DNA of 64,000 nt from Duganella sp. sic0402 (GCF_019219065.1 NZ_JAHUWK010000016.1:25828-89827), one strand, 5' to 3'; numbered from the stretch's first letter, positions 8,570-17,194 are shown. A program made the numbers and translations. Notes: generated by a model from the sequence alone, not told the origin.

Positions 8570-9295
8570 TCAGCGCAGCTGGTGCAGGCGTGACGGCAGG
8601 TTCCTGACAGATTTTACTTTGACATCGACATAAGCGGGGCGAATCAGTCGTTTTTGCGGATGCGCCAGGCCGGCGGTGTCGCCGATGGTCAGGTATTGGG
8701 TGATCCACGCGGTGCGCATGCCGAGCTGGCGCGCGCTGCGCAGATTGGCCAGCGTGTCTTCCACCAGGATGCAGCGGCGCGGCGTCAGCTGGTGACGGCG
8801 CATCAGCTTGCGCAGCATCAGCTTCGATGGCTTGGGGCGCATGTGGCGGTGCACCGTCATCGCTTCCACCGCAACATGCTGATGGAAGTGGCGTTGCAGG
8901 CCCAGATGTTTCAGCACCTGGGTCGAATAGCGGTGCGGCGCATTGGTCAGCAGGATTTTGCGGCCGGGCAGGCGGCGCAGCAGCTGGCGCAGTCCGCGTT
9001 CGGCGCGGATCATCGCGGTCAGGTCATCGAAGCGGTGGGTTTCATCGAGAAAGTGCGCAGCCTTGACGCCGTGGTGCTTGACCACGCCCAGCGTGGTGGC
9101 GCCGTAGCGCTGCCAGTACAGCGTGCGGGTGGCGTTCACCAGTTCCTCGCCGGCGGGCGTGACGCCGTCTCCCAGCAGGCGCGCGAGATAGGTGTTCATG
9201 CCCGCCATGATCGCGGGGAAAATGGCGTGCGAAGCGTTGTGCAGCGTGTTATCAAGATCAAACAGCCACACGGGCGAGGAGCGGGTAATATTCAC
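8570..9295 (-). CDS. HAD-superfamily pyrimidine 5'-nucleotidase
   Basis: About 241 residues with the HAD motifs WLFDLDNTLHNA (DxD), ILLTNAP (Thr), RPKPSK (Lys) and CILVEDTLANL (acidic pair); the family is the SDT1-like pyrimidine nucleotidase. The start is uncertain. I prefer GTG at 9295, which has GGTAGAG nearby. An in-frame ATG at 9322 would overlap the start codon of the divergent gene and has no ribosome binding site. It should dephosphorylate UMP/CMP-type nucleotides in the cytosol. Confidence 0.85.
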   Translation of the reverse strand: MNITRSSPVWLFDLDNTLHNASHAIFPAIMAGMNTYLARLLGDGVTPAGEELVNATRTLYWQRYGATTLGVVKHHGVKAAHFLDETHRFDDLTAMIRAERGLRQLLRRLPGRKILLTNAPHRYSTQVLKHLGLQRHFHQHVAVEAMTVHRHMRPKPSKLMLRKLMRRHQLTPRRCILVEDTLANLRSARQLGMRTAWITQYLTIGDTAGLAHPQKRLIRPAYVDVKVKSVRNLPSRLHQLR

Positions 9296-9320
9296 GTCAT
9301 CTCTACCAACAAAGGAAATC

Positions 9321-10223
9321 ATGCAGCGCCAGATTATAGTGATGTTCTGCAGTTTGTTCTTGTTTGCCTTCGGTCCCGCCTTGGCCGCCGATCAGGACGC
9401 CGCGCCAAATCGCGGCGCGCTGTTCAAGGTGCAGCAGAACGGCCGCACGCTGTATTTGTTCGGCACCATCCACGTCGGCGCCAAGGATTTCTATCCGCTG
9501 GAGCCGCGCCTGGCTGGTTTGCTGAAACAGGCGCCGGTGCTGGCGCTGGAGATCGATCCGCTGGCCGATCCGCAAAAGCTGGCGCGCGCCGTGCAGCAGC
9601 ATGGCTTGAGCAAGCTGGGAGCCAGCGGTTTGACGCCGGCATGGCGCCAGCGCCTGGAGCGTTTGCTCAAGCAGTACAACATCGAACCGCAGGCGGTAGC
9701 GCCGATGAAGCCCTGGCTATTGGCCACCGTGCTGACCGTTAGCGAGTTTGCAGCGCAAGGCTATGACGCGTCGCTGGCGGTGGATGCGCATCTGTCGAAG
9801 CAGGCGCATGCCGCAGGCAAGAAAGTCGTCGAGCTGGAATCGGCAGAGGCCCAGATGGCGTTGTTCGATCAGAAGATGACGCCGGCCGAGCAGCTGCTGT
9901 TCCTGCAAGAGGCGATCGCCGGCATCGAGGACAAGGAACAGGCCGACCAGGCACGCCAGATCGCGCAGGCCTGGGGCAGTGCCGACGCGCAGGCACTGGA
10001 GGCGCTGGCGCTGAAAGCAGAACAGGACCAGACTTTTTCCGGCCGCTTTGTGCAGAAGGTGCTGCTGCACGGCCGTAATCCGGCGCTGGCCGACGGCATG
10101 CTCAAGCTGATGGCGCGTGAAAACAACAGTGTCGCGGCGATCGGCGTGTTGCACCTGGTCGGCAAAGACAGCGTACCGGAGCTGCTGCGCAATCACGGGC
10201 TGACGGTCGAACGTATTTACTGA
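9321..10223 (+). CDS. TraB/GumN family protein, exported
   Basis: This 300-residue protein has a signal peptide (FCSLFLFAFGPALAA, residues 9-23) followed by the TraB/GumN fold: RTLYLFGTIHVGAKDFYPL near the N-terminus, PVLALEIDPLADP, and the C-terminal AIGVLHLVGKDSVPELLRNHGL. The paired GxxH and GxLH motifs are the putative metal-binding signature of the family, which is related to Tiki-type metalloproteases. It has a good AAAGGAA site before the ATG. Location is periplasmic; the substrate is unknown. Confidence 0.87.
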   Translation: MQRQIIVMFCSLFLFAFGPALAADQDAAPNRGALFKVQQNGRTLYLFGTIHVGAKDFYPLEPRLAGLLKQAPVLALEIDPLADPQKLARAVQQHGLSKLGASGLTPAWRQRLERLLKQYNIEPQAVAPMKPWLLATVLTVSEFAAQGYDASLAVDAHLSKQAHAAGKKVVELESAEAQMALFDQKMTPAEQLLFLQEAIAGIEDKEQADQARQIAQAWGSADAQALEALALKAEQDQTFSGRFVQKVLLHGRNPALADGMLKLMARENNSVAAIGVLHLVGKDSVPELLRNHGLTVERIY

Positions 10224-10247
10224 ATTGGGGAGGGTGCTGCAGAAGAG

Positions 10248-10322
<75 letters not shown>

Positions 10323-10332
10323 ATACAAGTGT

Positions 10333-10370
10333 GGCGGTTTCACCGGCGTCCGGCGAGACCGCCTTTTTTT
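10333..10370 (+). terminator. Rho-independent terminator (plus strand)
   Basis: GGCGGTTTC (10333-10341) pairs with GAGACCGCC (10355-10363) with one GU pair; the loop contains a further CCGG/CCGG pair, and seven T follow (10364-10370). The T run makes it a plus-strand terminator, so it would end the traB/gumN transcript after that transcript has run antisense through tRNA-Thr. The hairpin also lies directly behind the argB stop, but without a T run on that strand. Confidence 0.75.
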
Positions 10371-11296
10371 CAGTGAGACCGGATCATAGTGCCAAATGCC
10401 TGTTCGGTCAAGACTTCGAGCAACAAAGAATGCTCAATTCGGCCATCGATGATGTGAACCGTGTTCACGCCGGACTTGGCGGCGTCCAGGGCTGATGAAA
10501 TTTTAGGCAGCATGCCGCCCGAAATCGTGCCATCAGCGAACATCTCGTCGATTTCGCGTGCCGACAGATCGGTCACCAGATTGCCCTGCTTGTCCTGCAC
10601 GCCGGCGATATTGGTCATCATGATCAATTTTTCGGCTTTCAGGATTTCCGCGATCTTGCCGGCGACCACGTCGGCGTTGATGTTGTAGGCCTGGCCATCC
10701 TGGCCGAAGCCGATCGGCGAGATGATCGGAATGAAGGCGTCATCCTGCAGCGCCTTGACCACGGCCGGGTTGATCGCTTCGATTTCGCCGACGAAGCCGA
10801 TGTCCAGCGTCTGGCCCGGGTTTTCCTTGTCCGGCATGGCCATTTTGCGGGCGCGGATCAGGCCGCCGTCCTTGCCGGTCAGGCCGACTGCCTGGCCGCC
10901 GTAGTGATTAATCAACATCACGATGTCCTGCTGCACTTCGCCGCCCAGCACCCATTCGACGACTTCCATGGTTTCTTCGTCAGTGATGCGCATGCCTTGC
11001 ACGAAAGTGCCTTGCTTGCCGATTTTCTTCAGCGCGTTGTCGATTTGCGGACCGCCGCCGTGCACGACTACCGGGTTCATGCCGACCAGTTTGAGCAAAA
11101 TGACATCACGGGCAAAGCCGTGTTTCAGGCGTTCGTCGGTCATGGCGTTGCCGCCGTATTTGATGACGATGGTTTTGCCGTGGTAATTACGAATGTAAGG
11201 GAGCGCTTCAGCCAGAATTTGCGCCTTGATCCGTGGTTCAACGGAAGTCAGGTCGTCGGCGTCATTGCCTAGGTTCAGATTGGTCAGTTGGGTCAT
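10370..11296 (-). CDS. argB: N-acetylglutamate kinase
   Basis: The 308-residue amino-acid kinase has TIVIKYGGNAMTD at the phosphate loop, VVVHGGGPQIDNALKKIG at the substrate site, and EKLIMMTNIAGVQDKQGNLV and SGGMLPKISSALDAAKSGV near the ATP site, all typical of ArgB. It phosphorylates N-acetyl-L-glutamate in arginine synthesis in the cytosol. The regulatory N-terminal helix expected of the arginine-sensitive enzymes (about residues 1-30) is present, which suggests feedback inhibition. The gene is monocistronic or leads into the tRNA. Confidence 0.96.
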   Translation of the reverse strand: MTQLTNLNLGNDADDLTSVEPRIKAQILAEALPYIRNYHGKTIVIKYGGNAMTDERLKHGFARDVILLKLVGMNPVVVHGGGPQIDNALKKIGKQGTFVQGMRITDEETMEVVEWVLGGEVQQDIVMLINHYGGQAVGLTGKDGGLIRARKMAMPDKENPGQTLDIGFVGEIEAINPAVVKALQDDAFIPIISPIGFGQDGQAYNINADVVAGKIAEILKAEKLIMMTNIAGVQDKQGNLVTDLSAREIDEMFADGTISGGMLPKISSALDAAKSGVNTVHIIDGRIEHSLLLEVLTEQAFGTMIRSH

Positions 11297-11410
11297 GGCG
11301 ATTCCGGTAAATAGATTTTTGGGCGCATTTTACAGCCTGTGGCTGCACTCAAGCACGCATTATAGGGCCATCCTGTTGTATTTTCCCGGAAGCTCCGATA
11401 CGCTGAAGTG

Positions 11411-11629
11411 ATGAGTACTTGTTCCCGCTGCGGCACGCAGTTCTCCTGCGCAATGACGGATGCCGATCCTGCCGTCCCGGCGCAGCCGTGCTGGTGCACT
11501 TTGCTGCCGCCTTCGCTGCCCGTCCCGTCCGCTCCCGGCGCCAGTTGCTGGTGCCCGCAATGCCTGAAGCAACACATCATTGAGCAGGCTCAAACTTCGT
11601 CGCGTCCGCCATCCGACAATAGCGCATAA
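11411..11629 (+). CDS. Cysteine-rich CWC family protein
   Basis: A 72-residue protein carries CSRCGTQFSC near the start, then QPCWCTLLPP and SCWCPQCLKQHI. The paired CxxC and CWC motifs define the cysteine-rich CWC family, a small presumed zinc-binding protein. The ATG at 11411 is preceded in frame by GTG at 11408; either could start it. It is divergent from argB and 21 bp upstream of the repeat-bearing membrane protein gene. No role is established for the family. Confidence 0.8.
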   Translation: MSTCSRCGTQFSCAMTDADPAVPAQPCWCTLLPPSLPVPSAPGASCWCPQCLKQHIIEQAQTSSRPPSDNSA

Positions 11630-11650
11630 CCCGCCTGGGAGCGCGCAAAA

Positions 11651-12016
11651 ATGAACCCGACCTCGCTTGACAAGCAAAGTGGCGCGGCGGACGATGGCAA
11701 CATCGTCCGCATCGTGCGGCTGGAGACGCAAATGGACAACGTTAGCATTGCGCTGACATCCTTGCAGCGCACCGTCGAACAAAATCACCGCGAATCCATG
11801 ATGCGGTTCGACGATATGCGCGGCCATATGGAAGCGCTCCATCAGAAATCCATGGACCGTATGGATGGAATTCATCAGAAGTCCATGGACCGCATGGATG
11901 GACTTCATCAGAAATCGACAGACCGCATGGATAGCTATGTGCGCTGGATGGTAGGCATCATGGTGGCGCACATTATTGCCACCGCCGGCATATTGGTGCG
12001 GATGTTTATGTCCTGA
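11651..12016 (+). CDS. Small coiled-coil protein with tandem 11-residue repeats and C-terminal TM helix
   Basis: The 121-residue protein has a charged N-terminus, a heptad-like helical region (IVRLETQMDNVSIALTSLQRTVEQ), three consecutive 11-residue units beginning HQKSMDRMDG, and one C-terminal membrane helix (WMVGIMVAHIIATAGILVRMF). It looks like a tail-anchored membrane protein with an amphipathic stalk. The repeat exists at DNA level too (33-bp units at 11840-11938), so copy number could vary between strains. No domain is recognised. It is convergent with the PHA depolymerase gene with no gap. Confidence 0.75.
   Translation: MNPTSLDKQSGAADDGNIVRIVRLETQMDNVSIALTSLQRTVEQNHRESMMRFDDMRGHMEALHQKSMDRMDGIHQKSMDRMDGLHQKSTDRMDSYVRWMVGIMVAHIIATAGILVRMFMS
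11840..11938 (+). repeat. Three tandem 33-bp repeats inside a small CDS
   Basis: Units at 11840-11872, 11873-11905 and 11906-11938 each begin CATCAGAA(A/G)TC and differ by a few bases; the third has drifted most. The unit length is a multiple of 3, so copy changes keep the frame. Confidence 0.85.
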
Positions 12017-13081
12017 TCAACTCACGGTGCGGAAGAAGCGCAGCATTTCGCGGCTGGCGTCCGGCCCCTTGGCGTCGGTATAAGTGCCGAGCTCGCTACC
12101 GCCCGACCAGGCATGGCCCGCGCCATGCACTACCCAATGCTCGCCCACCGGTGCACCATCCGCCGTGGTGTGCGTGGTTTGCGTGTAGCGATAGCCGTTC
12201 GGCACCGCCTCCGACTGCACTGATGACCGCGCACCGCGATGATGGCGCAGCCGCTGCGCCATCACCTGCTCGCCGTTGCGCGGATTCACCGTGGTGTCGC
12301 TATCGCCATGGAACACGATGATCGGCTGCGAGTCATTACCTGCCTTGGCCGCCGTGTTCACACCGCGCTTCATCGCCGACAAGGCCGACGGCAAATCCTG
12401 CGCCGACGCAAACGGCAAGCCCGAGTGCACACCCACCGCCGCAAACAATTCCGGATACAAGGTGCCGACGATCACCGCCATCGCGCCGCCCGCCGACAGG
12501 CCGGCCACATACACCTGCCGCGCATGCACCGGATAATCCTCGATCACCTGGCGCGCAATGCCGGCAATGATGGATGGCTCGCCCTGGCCGCGCTGCTGGT
12601 CGATGGCGCTGAACCAGTTCCAGCACTTCGAGTGATTGGCGCTGGCGGTCTGTTCCGGATACACCACCAGCCAGCCCAGTTCCTCCGCCAGCTGGTTCAT
12701 CTGCGTGCCAGCGGCAAAGTCATCCGGATTCTGCGTACAGCCATGCAGCATCACCAGCAGCGGCATGGGCTGGCCGCGATAGCTGGAGGGGATGTACAGC
12801 TTGTAGTTGCGCGTGCCCGCGTGATTGCTATGGCTGCCGGTGACAAATTGCGCGCCTGCGGGCAGCGGATGGGAGGGCGCCGGATGCAGCACCGAGCCGA
12901 TGTCCATCGCGCGATCCAGATTGCTCTGCAAATCGACCTTGATGCCCATGCGGTTCAGCATGTCCTGGGCGAATTCCTCCGGCCGCTTGGCTGTATTCGG
13001 TCCCCGCTTGTGGAGATGCGTATTCTTGTCCAGAAAGTGCTGCGCTGCTTCGCGCATCTGCGTGAGAAAATTGAGCTTCAT
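12017..13081 (-). CDS. PHB depolymerase family esterase (type 1 catalytic domain)
   Basis: A 354-residue esterase carries PLLVMLHGCTQNPDDFAAGT at the oxyanion hole, the lipase box YVAGLSAGGAMAV (nucleophilic Ser), IVFHGDSDTTVNPRNG (Asp) and VHGAGHAWSGG (His). This matches the LpqC/PHB-depolymerase family with a type 1 domain. There is no signal peptide; instead an N-terminal leader of about 75 residues precedes the catalytic domain, so the protein may act on intracellular polymer. It lies 9 bp downstream of a ribbon-helix-helix regulator gene and is probably cotranscribed with it. Confidence 0.9.
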   Translation of the reverse strand: MKLNFLTQMREAAQHFLDKNTHLHKRGPNTAKRPEEFAQDMLNRMGIKVDLQSNLDRAMDIGSVLHPAPSHPLPAGAQFVTGSHSNHAGTRNYKLYIPSSYRGQPMPLLVMLHGCTQNPDDFAAGTQMNQLAEELGWLVVYPEQTASANHSKCWNWFSAIDQQRGQGEPSIIAGIARQVIEDYPVHARQVYVAGLSAGGAMAVIVGTLYPELFAAVGVHSGLPFASAQDLPSALSAMKRGVNTAAKAGNDSQPIIVFHGDSDTTVNPRNGEQVMAQRLRHHRGARSSVQSEAVPNGYRYTQTTHTTADGAPVGEHWVVHGAGHAWSGGSELGTYTDAKGPDASREMLRFFRTVS

Positions 13082-13090
13082 GGCGTTCCC

Positions 13091-13480
13091 TTAGTGGATG
13101 CGCGGCGCCAGCGCCGTCTTCAGAACGGCGCTGGCGTGCAGTGTACCGAGTACAACAATCGATTCGATGGTGGCCAGCGCCAGTTCCACCGATACATCAC
13201 TGGCGATGCTGGCCATGCCGAGCACCTGGATTTGCAGCCGTTGTCCGGCCGCCTGCAGCGCTTCCAGGTCGGCGCGCGAATAATGCTGCAGGCCCAGCAC
13301 CAGGCTTTTCCGCGCCACCGTCTGCTTGACCACGTCGGCGTGCAAATTCAGCTGATTGCGGATGGCGGTGCGGATCAGGTCGGTACGATTGGAGTAAAAC
13401 CCTTCCTGCACCAGCAAGTCAACCTGGCCTAAATCGATAGGGCCCAGATTGATGGTAATTTTTTCTGATTCAGTTGCCAT
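13091..13480 (-). CDS. CopG-type ribbon-helix-helix regulator
   Basis: This 129-residue protein has an N-terminal ribbon-helix-helix (KITINLGPIDLGQVDLLVQEGFYSNRTDLIRTAIRNQL), followed by a basic helix and a C-terminal domain with LQIQVLGMASIASDVSVELALATIESIVVLGTLHAS. The strand-helix-helix pattern is that of CopG/NikR-like DNA-binding proteins, and similar genes sit beside PHB depolymerase genes in betaproteobacteria. I chose the ATG at 13480, which has a GGAG 8 bp upstream. A dyad at 13500-13517 is a likely autoregulatory site. Confidence 0.82.
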   Translation of the reverse strand: MATESEKITINLGPIDLGQVDLLVQEGFYSNRTDLIRTAIRNQLNLHADVVKQTVARKSLVLGLQHYSRADLEALQAAGQRLQIQVLGMASIASDVSVELALATIESIVVLGTLHASAVLKTALAPRIH

Positions 13481-13499
13481 GCGAAAACTCCATCTGAGG

Positions 13500-13517
13500 A
13501 CCATCTGTATGGATGGT
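13500..13517. promoter_or_regulatory. Candidate operator dyad upstream of the ribbon-helix-helix gene
   Basis: ACCATC (13500-13505) and GATGGT (13512-13517) form a perfect 6-bp inverted repeat with a 6-bp spacer, 20 bp upstream of the regulator start. A further direct copy of CCATCTG lies at 13489. Ribbon-helix-helix proteins commonly bind such short repeated sites and repress their own operon. The binding itself is inference. Confidence 0.4.
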
Positions 13518-13569
13518 AGTTTAGGACTGAATAGCAGCAAGTCAAGCCGCTTCGCGGCATAATGCGTCC

Positions 13570-13782
13570 ATGAGTGAAGTCACTAACATTATCCCGTCGC
13601 CGGTGCCGTCGCCCTGCGTCAGCCTGTGCAAGATGGACATGGAGCGGCGCTATTGCATGGGCTGCTTGCGCAGCATTGAAGAAATCATCGCCTGGGGCAA
13701 GGCGGATGATGATTACAAGCGTGCTGTCTGGGCCGACTTGCCGCGCCGGCGCGCAACCCTGCATTTCGACGAGGAGCAATGA
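13570..13782 (+). CDS. DUF1289 domain protein
   Basis: The 70-residue protein carries SPCVSLCKMDMERRYCMGCLRSIEEIIAWGKADD, the conserved four-cysteine pattern of DUF1289, a small putative Fe-S or zinc domain. Its stop overlaps the start of the MBL-fold gene by ATGA, indicating translational coupling. It is divergent from the ribbon-helix-helix gene. Confidence 0.88.
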   Translation: MSEVTNIIPSPVPSPCVSLCKMDMERRYCMGCLRSIEEIIAWGKADDDYKRAVWADLPRRRATLHFDEEQ

Positions 13783-14687
13783 GCGTGCTGCCGGATTCCA
13801 TCCAGGTGCTGGAGCGTGGTTGGCTGTCGTCCAATAACATCATGCTGCTGGGACGCCACGATACGGCGATCATCGATACCGGCTACCTCAGCCACGCGCC
13901 GCAGACGCTGGAACTGGTGCGCCATGTGTTGCACGGCCGCCACCTGGACCAGATCCTCAACACCCATCTGCATTCCGATCACTGCGGCGGCAACGCCATC
14001 TTGCAAGCCCATTTCGGCTGCAAGACCTCGATCCCGGCGGCCGAGGCAGACAAGGTGCGCCATTGGGACGTGGAGGCGCTCAGCTTCAAGGCCACCGGCC
14101 AGCGCTGCGACCGTTTCACTTTCGACGCCACGGTCGCGCCTGGCGATGTGCTGCAACTGGCCGATATGGAATGGCAGGCGCTGGCCGCGCCCGGCCACGA
14201 TCCGCACTCGCTGATTTTTTACTGCCCCGCCGCAAGGGTGCTGGTGTCCGCCGACGCCTTGTGGGAAAACGGCTTTGGCGTGATCTTTCCTGAGCTGGAC
14301 GGGCAATCCGGCTTTGCCGAGGAACGCGCGACGCTGGATCTGATCGCGGGGCTGGATGTCGCGGTCGTGATCCCGGGCCATGGCGCACCCTTCACCGATG
14401 TGGCCGGCGCGCTGGGCCGCGCCCGCTCTCGGCTGGACTACCTGGCCGCTGACCCGGTCCGCAACGCCCAGAACGCGTTGAAAGTATTGCTGAAGTTCCT
14501 GCTGCTGGAGCGCCAGCGCATCGCGCTGGCCGATGTGCCGGCGCTGCTGACATCGATGCCGGTGTTTGCCGCCGCCAATGACAACCATCTCAAGCAGCCG
14601 CCGGAGGCGCTGGGGCCGTGGGCAGTGGGACAGCTAGTGCGTGCAGCGGCGGCACGTGTCGAGGGTGAGTACTTACTTAATGAATAA
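13779..14687 (+). CDS. MBL-fold metallo-hydrolase
   Basis: This 302-residue protein has the metallo-beta-lactamase-fold signature LNTHLHSDHCGGNAILQ (HxHxDH), followed by LAAPGHDPHSLIFY (third His), VLVSADALWENGFG (Asp) and VVIPGHGAPFTDV (last His). It binds two metal ions and hydrolyses an unidentified ester or thioester. It is translationally coupled to the DUF1289 gene, which may assist it. The fold is certain, the substrate unknown. Confidence 0.9.
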   Translation: MSVLPDSIQVLERGWLSSNNIMLLGRHDTAIIDTGYLSHAPQTLELVRHVLHGRHLDQILNTHLHSDHCGGNAILQAHFGCKTSIPAAEADKVRHWDVEALSFKATGQRCDRFTFDATVAPGDVLQLADMEWQALAAPGHDPHSLIFYCPAARVLVSADALWENGFGVIFPELDGQSGFAEERATLDLIAGLDVAVVIPGHGAPFTDVAGALGRARSRLDYLAADPVRNAQNALKVLLKFLLLERQRIALADVPALLTSMPVFAAANDNHLKQPPEALGPWAVGQLVRAAAARVEGEYLLNE

Positions 14688-14776
14688 TATAGAGGGTTTG
14701 CCCTACTTTAGGCACGGTCGTACTATTTTCGATCTATAATCGTTTGAACCGATCAACTCACGTCAGCGAGCACGCC

Positions 14777-15730
14777 ATGACCTTGCCTGCAGTCCTGCAA
14801 AACCTCTCCCTTCCCGTCATCGCTTCCCCGATGTTCATTGCCAGCGGCCCCAAGCTGGTGGCGGCCCAGTGCAAGGCCGGTATCGTCGGCTCTTTCCCGG
14901 CGCTGAATGCGCGTCCTGCGGAGCTGCTGGATGTGTGGCTGACCGATCTGCAGAAAGAACTGGCCGACTTCCAGGCAGCCAATCCTGGCCAGCGTGTCGG
15001 CCCGATTGCCGTCAACCAGATCGTCCACCAGTCGAACGACCGGCTGGCGCATGATGTGGAGGTCTGCGTGAAGCATCAGATTCCGATCATCATCTCCTCG
15101 CTGCGCGCGCCGCCAAAAGAGATGCTGGACGCGATCCACAGCTACGGCGGCATCGTGCTGCACGACGTGATTTCGATACGCCATGCGGAAAAAGCGCTGG
15201 AAGCGGGCGTCGATGGCTTGATTCTGGTCGCTGCGGGCGCTGGCGGCCATGCCGGTCCGCTGTCGCCGTTTGCGCTGGTCGGCGAGGTGCGCAAGTTCTT
15301 CAAAGGCCCGGTTGCCCTGTCCGGTTCGATCGCCACCGGCGATGCGATCCTGGCGGCGCAAGCAATGGGCGCGGACTTCGCCTACATCGGCTCGCGCTGG
15401 CTGGCCACGCAGGAATCGAACGTCAGCGATGGCTACCGCGAAGCGATTGTAGAATCGACCGCAGCGGATATCGTGTATTCGAACCTGTTCACCGGCGTTC
15501 ACGGCAATTACCTGAAAAAATCCATCGTCGCTGCCGGCCTGGATCCCGACGCGCTGCCGAGCGCCGACAAGACCGCGATGAACTTCGGCTCCAGCAGCGC
15601 CAAAGCCTGGCGCGACATCTGGGGCGCCGGCCAGGGCGTCGGCCTGATGGACGATATCCCGACCACTGCCGAGATGGTAGCCCGTCTCAAGCAGGAGTAC
15701 GACGCCGCCCGCGCCCGCCTGGCGCTGTAG
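14777..15730 (+). CDS. Nitronate monooxygenase-family flavoprotein
   Basis: The 317-residue FMN-dependent TIM-barrel protein has SPMFIASGPKLVAAQCKAGIVGSFPALNAR at the N-terminus, ILVAAGAGGHAGPLSPFAL (catalytic His) and AMGADFAYIGSRWLATQES (phosphate-binding strand). These match class I nitronate monooxygenase / 2-nitropropane dioxygenase. I chose ATG at 14777; the frame is also open from TTG at 14744. It oxidises nitronates such as propionate-3-nitronate, a detoxification role. It is convergent with the amidohydrolase. Confidence 0.9.
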   Translation: MTLPAVLQNLSLPVIASPMFIASGPKLVAAQCKAGIVGSFPALNARPAELLDVWLTDLQKELADFQAANPGQRVGPIAVNQIVHQSNDRLAHDVEVCVKHQIPIIISSLRAPPKEMLDAIHSYGGIVLHDVISIRHAEKALEAGVDGLILVAAGAGGHAGPLSPFALVGEVRKFFKGPVALSGSIATGDAILAAQAMGADFAYIGSRWLATQESNVSDGYREAIVESTAADIVYSNLFTGVHGNYLKKSIVAAGLDPDALPSADKTAMNFGSSSAKAWRDIWGAGQGVGLMDDIPTTAEMVARLKQEYDAARARLAL

Positions 15731-17194
15731 TTACTGTCCGGCGGCCAGGCTATCCCGCGCCGCCGGCTTGCCGCGCACCCAGACCGTGTCGATCGTATCG
15801 TAGGCACGGACATCCTTCAGCGGTGATTCTTTCATCAATACCAGGTTGGCGACCTTGCCCGGCTCGATGGTGCCCAGGTCCTTGTCCAGATGGAAGGAGC
15901 GGGCATTGTTGATGGTGGCCGCCTTGAAAATTTGCTCCAGGGATAATCCGGCGCTGCGCAGGTTCTGCATTTCCAGGTAGCCGTTCAGGCCGGGAATGTT
16001 GCCGTAAGTCGGCGAAGAGGGCGTGTCGGTGGCGAACAGGAAATTTGCATTCTTGCTCGCCAAATAGGCAAGCACCTGGCGCTGCCGACGCAGTGGGGCC
16101 TCCATGCCCTGGCGGACTGCTTCATCGGTTTCGCCTTCTTCGGCCACTTCTTCCTTGAACCAGTTGCCCTCGGGTGTTTTAAGCCAGGCCAGCATGGCGG
16201 GCGGCAGCAGCTTGGCCAGTGCAGGCGAGTTCAGATAGTCCGGATCGACATAGGCGCGCAGGCCGTACAGCACTTGCATGGTGGGCTGGTAGCCGATCTT
16301 CTTTTCTATGACTTTGTCCAGCAATTGCTTCACTTCGTCTGGCAACTCCTTCGAATTGTTCAGCGCACCCCAGTGCCACATGCCGTGCGCCAGCACTTCC
16401 ACATCGCCATTGACGGCGAATGTCTGCGATTCCAGCGAGTTGCCATGGGTGACCATTACCAGCCCGGCCTGTCTGGCCAGCTCACGCACCTCGGCATACA
16501 TGGCCGGACTCATCACCGGCAGGTTGCGCTGGCTGCCAAAGCCGCGTTCATAGTGGGTTTTGAGACAGATCGCATGGTCGGCCTTGACCCGCGCCACGCC
16601 TTTGGCCGGCGTGTAGTCTTCCGGCTTGTACTCGGCAGGAATCTTGTCCTTCTGCGCGGGATCGTAGATAAAGTTGGTGAACATCTGGTAGCGCTTTACC
16701 GGCGCGATGAAGGCCGAGGGATAGCCGTTGGCGATGACCAGCGGCGTGCCGCAGTCGTAAATATCCGGGTGCAGCGGCATGGCCTTGACCCGGTCGATGA
16801 ATTCGCGGCTGCCTGCGGCCAGGTCAATCACGGTGGTATAGCCGTAGTAGAGATAAGATCGCGGCATTTGCGTGAAGTAGGCATTCGCCATGTCCTGCAT
16901 GTGCTCGGATTGCTCAAAACTCATGCCTGGCACGGCAAACAGGTGCACATGGGAGTCGATCAGGCCGGGCGTCAGGTAATAACCTTTGCCGTCCACGCGT
17001 ACCGCCCCCTTGGGCGCGGCTTTGCCGGTACCGCGCTCGACCCGCACGATGCGGTCGTTTTCGATCAGCACGCTGCCGGCTTCGATGCGGTCGAGTTTTT
17101 CCGGCGATACCAGTTTGACGTTGGTGATCCAGGTCTGGCTGGCCATGGCTGGCGCGCAGATCAGCAAGCTGGCGAAAAGGCGGGTGAGTTTCAT
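15731..17194 (-). CDS. Secreted amidohydrolase-family protein
   Basis: A 487-residue protein has a signal peptide (MKLTRLFASLLICAPAMA) and an amidohydrolase barrel. TPGLIDSHVHLF carries the HxH pair, VMVTHGNSL and LAHGMWHWGAL supply further His residues, FATDTPSSPTYG the Asp, and the C-terminal segment ARSFHLDKDLGTIEPGKVANLVLM closes the composite domain. The ATG at 17194 has a GGAG upstream. It is periplasmic and likely hydrolyses a peptide, urea-type or cyclic amide; the substrate is unknown. A 22-bp dyad lies in its leader, and the AraC protein gene upstream on the same strand may regulate it. Confidence 0.87.
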   Translation of the reverse strand: MKLTRLFASLLICAPAMASQTWITNVKLVSPEKLDRIEAGSVLIENDRIVRVERGTGKAAPKGAVRVDGKGYYLTPGLIDSHVHLFAVPGMSFEQSEHMQDMANAYFTQMPRSYLYYGYTTVIDLAAGSREFIDRVKAMPLHPDIYDCGTPLVIANGYPSAFIAPVKRYQMFTNFIYDPAQKDKIPAEYKPEDYTPAKGVARVKADHAICLKTHYERGFGSQRNLPVMSPAMYAEVRELARQAGLVMVTHGNSLESQTFAVNGDVEVLAHGMWHWGALNNSKELPDEVKQLLDKVIEKKIGYQPTMQVLYGLRAYVDPDYLNSPALAKLLPPAMLAWLKTPEGNWFKEEVAEEGETDEAVRQGMEAPLRRQRQVLAYLASKNANFLFATDTPSSPTYGNIPGLNGYLEMQNLRSAGLSLEQIFKAATINNARSFHLDKDLGTIEPGKVANLVLMKESPLKDVRAYDTIDTVWVRGKPAARDSLAAGQ

